Positions 7,016-8,170 of a stretch of DNA of 8,170 bases are shown piece after piece. How positions within the stretch are numbered: position 1 is the stretch's first letter; every line of letters starts with the position of its first letter. Source of the stretch: Alphaproteobacteria bacterium. Its GTDB lineage: Bacteria; Pseudomonadota; Alphaproteobacteria; CAAGCB01; CAG-977. The notes under the pieces were generated by a model, which saw nothing but the letters and a program-made list of their open reading frames with translations, was not told the origin of the DNA and searched no databases. The stretch lies in assembly GCA_021639925.1 (NCBI GenBank), contig JAJXEL010000099.1, forward strand, positions 1 to 8,170. The letters are read 5' to 3'. A program made the position numbers and the translations under genes.

Positions 7016-7183
7016 TTAACAGACAAAACATAAAAAGCGGACACGACAAAACGCTTCGCCCGTCACAAAACGGGTAAAGGGGAACGTCCTTTGAATTTCA
7101 GCTGAGTTTCGCGCGGGAGGTTCCGCGTCACTACAATCGCTGTCGCTGGTATCGCCGCCGTCGCTTAAATCGGTGCCGCCCAT
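7016..7183 (-). CDS. Possible Asp-rich leader peptide upstream of the Ca2+ ATPase
   Basis: A 55-codon ATG-to-TAA frame inside the ATPase 5' leader. The N-terminus has Asp at 5, 8, 11, 14, 16 and 19 and Glu at 21, with no basic residue, followed directly by Pro22-Pro23. The rest is Phe/Arg-rich and ends with Cys at 46, 52 and 55. The stop at 7016-7018 lies just before the ATPase Shine-Dalgarno site, so translation of this frame would affect ATPase initiation. By analogy, acidic and Pro-containing nascent chains destabilise ribosomes at low Mg2+ and regulate the mgtA ATPase through MgtL; no similarity to MgtL is claimed. Against it: no Shine-Dalgarno is visible before the ATG, a possible second promoter abuts the ATG, and the same bases form hairpins, so the frame could be a by-product of structured RNA. 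Not recognised as any known protein. Confidence 0.3.
   Translation of the reverse strand: MGGTDLSDGGDTSDSDCSDAEPPARNSAEIQRTFPFTRFVTGEAFCRVRFLCFVC
7032..7062 (-). terminator. Candidate attenuator terminator in the ATPase leader
   Basis: On the minus strand CGGGCG (7057-7062) can pair with TGTCCG (7038-7043) using two G-U pairs. Alternatively AAGCG can pair with CGCTT in the same segment. Either is followed by C and five T (7032-7037). The first arm overlaps the 3' arm of the preceding hairpin (7059-7074), so the two structures compete, as in an attenuator. The stem is weak, so this is only a candidate. Confidence 0.25.
7059..7127 (-). ncRNA. Structured leader RNA: three tandem hairpins upstream of the ATPase
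   Basis: Three perfect five-base stems follow one another: CGCGG/CCGCG at 7112-7127 with a six-base loop; AAAGG/CCTTT at 7076-7092 with a seven-base loop; CCCGT/ACGGG at 7059-7074 with a six-base loop. The last two are one base apart. This density, in the 5' leader of a transporter gene, suggests a cis-regulatory RNA such as a riboswitch or attenuator. It does not match the conserved core I remember for yybP-ykoY or NiCo metal riboswitches. Covariation is untested. Confidence 0.4.
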
Positions 7184-7192
7184 ATTTTAACA
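7184..7192 (-). promoter_or_regulatory. Possible second (extended -10) promoter for the ATPase
   Basis: TGTTAAAAT on the minus strand fits the extended -10 form TGnTATAAT with one mismatch in the hexamer. No convincing -35 lies 16-18 bases upstream. Transcription would start near 7176-7178, inside the first codons of the Asp-rich leader frame, which would then not be translated from its ATG. Confidence 0.3.
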
Positions 7193-7207
7193 GTGGTTAC
7201 TTTCTTT

Positions 7208-7222
7208 ACAGTTAAATACTGT
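7208..7222. promoter_or_regulatory. Dyad ACAGT-N5-ACTGT at the ATPase transcription start, candidate operator
   Basis: ACAGTTAAATACTGT has perfect five-base half-sites around a five-base AT spacer. It begins five bases downstream of the predicted -10, covering the expected start site, where a bound repressor would block initiation. A further ACAGT half-site lies at 7190-7194. I do not recognise the site as that of a known regulator. Confidence 0.35.
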
Positions 7223-7227
7223 TTGTT

Positions 7228-7257
7228 ATTAAAACAGAAGGCTATTCCTTTTGTCAA
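7228..7257 (-). promoter_or_regulatory. Strong sigma70-type promoter of the Ca2+ ATPase gene
   Basis: On the minus strand TTGACA (7252-7257; perfect -35) is followed after 18 bases by TTTAAT (7228-7233; five of six -10 bases). It begins ten bases after the BPL_N-like gene stop. The predicted start near 7220 gives an untranslated leader of about 220 bases before the ATPase ATG. An eight-base palindrome, AACATGTT (7259-7266), lies directly upstream of the -35. No terminator separates the preceding gene, so read-through could add to expression. Confidence 0.65.
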
Positions 7258-7267
7258 TAACATGTTT

Positions 7268-8023
7268 TTAAATCAAATCCATCATGCGGGCGAAAAATTC
7301 CCGGCGCCGCCCTTCCCCCGCCGCCATATCGGCCGCGTTTTTCCGCGCCGCCCGTATGTCACAACGCAAATCATGCAGCCCGCGCGCCAGCGTCTGCGCA
7401 CCGTCTTCGAAATGAACGCCCGACAAAACGACTTTTCCCCGCCCGAACGGTTTCGTTATGACGGCGGCCCTGTCCTCTGCCGGCGAATCATAAACGGCCA
7501 AAATTTCGCCGTCCGGTCCGTCAAAAAACGGCCCGCCGTGATATAAAGCCGGATATGTTCGGCCGTCTTGAAACCGGATTTGAACGACTTTTGCCGAAAA
7601 AGCCGTCAAAGCATACGGCAGCAGATTATATTCTTTGTACAACGTCCCGACGGCGCGGCCTTCAACCAAATTCAGCCCTGTTTGGTTTTTGATGCATAAT
7701 TCGGGAATGTCTTCTTCAAAAACAATATCGCGGCAGGCATAATACGCCCCGGCGCAAATGCCGAAATAAACGCCGCCGTTTCGCACATAACCGCGGATCC
7801 GCCGGTTTCCTTCGCCCGCCAGTTTCTGCATATACGGCGTTCCCGCGCCGCCGCCCAGGAAAAAGGCTTTGACCTTTGCGTCCAGCGCGCCGTTCTTGAT
7901 TTCCGCAGCGTCCGTAAAATCAACAGACAACCCTTTTTTACAAAAATAAGACGCCAGCTCCGCGTATAAAGAGCTGACGTCTGCGCAACCGTAATCCCGG
8001 TAAATTAAAATCTTCGAACGCAT
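7268..8023 (-). CDS. BPL_N-type class I glutamine amidotransferase-like protein, stand-alone
   Basis: A 251-residue cytoplasmic protein resembling the N-terminal domain of eukaryotic biotin-protein ligase (BPL_N), a class I glutamine amidotransferase-like fold. Visible features: first strand KILIYRDYG (4-12); oxyanion-type loop LGGGAGTPY (56-64); GNRRIRGYVRNGG (72-84); nucleophile elbow GICAGAYY with C90; and SGVHFE (201-206), where H204 and E206 are likely to complete a catalytic triad. No biotin ligase catalytic domain follows, and the protein ends with a charged helical tail (about 222-248). The bacterial function of stand-alone BPL_N proteins is not known to me. The start at 8023 is chosen because the fold begins there; a longer in-frame version up to 8167 would overlap rmlB in another frame. 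Only one base separates the ATG from the rmlB stop and no strong Shine-Dalgarno is seen, so translational coupling is likely. Hydrolase, amidase or non-catalytic roles are all possible. Confidence 0.82.
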   Translation of the reverse strand: MRSKILIYRDYGCADVSSLYAELASYFCKKGLSVDFTDAAEIKNGALDAKVKAFFLGGGAGTPYMQKLAGEGNRRIRGYVRNGGVYFGICAGAYYACRDIVFEEDIPELCIKNQTGLNLVEGRAVGTLYKEYNLLPYALTAFSAKVVQIRFQDGRTYPALYHGGPFFDGPDGEILAVYDSPAEDRAAVITKPFGRGKVVLSGVHFEDGAQTLARGLHDLRCDIRAARKNAADMAAGEGRRREFFARMMDLI

Positions 8024-8024
8024 T

Positions 8025-8170
8025 TTAACGGCGGTTTTCCAAATACCATTCAACCGTTTTGACAATTCCCGTGTCAAAATTTTCGTCGGCTTTCCACCCC
8101 AGTTCGGATTCAAGCTTTGTCGCGTCGATCGCGTAACGGCGGTCATGGCCGGCGCGGTCTTTGACAAAAG
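8025..8170 (-). CDS. rfbB: dTDP-glucose 4,6-dehydratase (RmlB/RfbB), C-terminal end only
   Basis: The last 47 codons of a gene that begins outside the window. The frame reads FVKDRAGHDRRYAID, then TKLESELGW and TGIVKTVEWYL, and ends ENRR-stop. The DRxGHDRRYAID block and the GIxKTVEWYL ending are hallmarks of RmlB, a short-chain dehydrogenase-type enzyme that converts dTDP-glucose to dTDP-4-keto-6-deoxyglucose, the second step toward dTDP-L-rhamnose and related sugars for O-antigen or other surface polysaccharide. The NAD-binding and catalytic parts are upstream and not visible. The stop at 8025-8027 is one base before the next ATG, so the two genes form an operon. Neighbouring rml genes are expected beyond the window but cannot be confirmed. 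Confidence 0.92.
   Translation of the reverse strand, partial: FVKDRAGHDRRYAIDATKLESELGWKADENFDTGIVKTVEWYLENRR

Noticed and set aside
6997..7044. N-terminal extension of the ATPase by 15 residues from an ATG at 7044
   Set aside because: The strong GGAAGGAG site is placed for the ATG at 6999, the P2A N domain begins there, and the upstream ATG has no ribosome-binding site.
7000..7225. A known metal riboswitch (yybP-ykoY or NiCo type) before the ATPase
   Set aside because: I could not find the conserved core sequences I recall for these families on the minus strand. This is from memory only; an Infernal search would decide.
8021..8167. Longer form of the BPL_N-like protein starting up to 8167
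   Set aside because: That stretch is occupied by the RmlB reading frame, and the extra residues (Thr/Ser/Arg-rich) resemble no domain; the BPL_N fold starts at the ATG at 8023.
1..8170. Mobile elements, CRISPR arrays, tRNA or rRNA genes
   Set aside because: I saw no transposase or integrase motifs, no spaced direct repeats and no cloverleaf or rRNA signatures on either strand.

Overview
The window looks like part of a bacterial chromosome of moderate GC content, with compact genes and strong Shine-Dalgarno sites. The gene content fits a Gram-negative host: RmlB for dTDP-sugar synthesis, a GlgX glycogen debranching enzyme and a P2A-type cation ATPase. My best guess is an uncultured, possibly host-associated alphaproteobacterium. 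That rests mainly on recollection of where proteins like the HEARH metallopeptidase occur, so it is a low-confidence inference. There are no tRNA, rRNA, CRISPR or insertion-sequence signals.

Layout from left to right. A plus-strand GNAT acetyltransferase (123-614) stands alone and converges on everything else. All remaining genes are on the minus strand, so they read from right to left. At the right edge is the last part of rmlB/rfbB (8025-8170). One base after its stop begins a stand-alone BPL_N-type class I glutamine-amidotransferase-like gene (7268-8023). Next comes a 268-base gap with a strong promoter, a dyad at the expected transcription start and a hairpin-rich leader that also holds a 55-codon Asp-rich open frame. 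The leader feeds a SERCA/LMCA-like P-type Ca2+ ATPase (4327-6999), closed by a clear intrinsic terminator (4288-4322). A second unit follows, with its own promoter (4229-4257): glgX (1981-4170), then 16 bases later an uncharacterised HExxH metallopeptidase-like gene (681-1964).

How the parts may work together. The rmlB end and the BPL_N gene appear co-transcribed and probably translationally coupled, at the 3' end of a surface-polysaccharide operon lying mostly outside the window. The ATPase is likely controlled separately through its leader. GlgX trims limit dextrins in glycogen breakdown; nothing in the sequence explains why a putative metallopeptidase shares its transcript.

The most interesting part is the ATPase leader (7000-7257). 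It contains three tandem GC-rich hairpins, a possible terminator competing with the last of them, and an open frame with Asp at nearly every third residue of its N-terminus followed by Pro-Pro and ending at the ATPase ribosome-binding site. It may be a cation-responsive cis-regulatory element, acting as a structured RNA, a leader peptide, or both.
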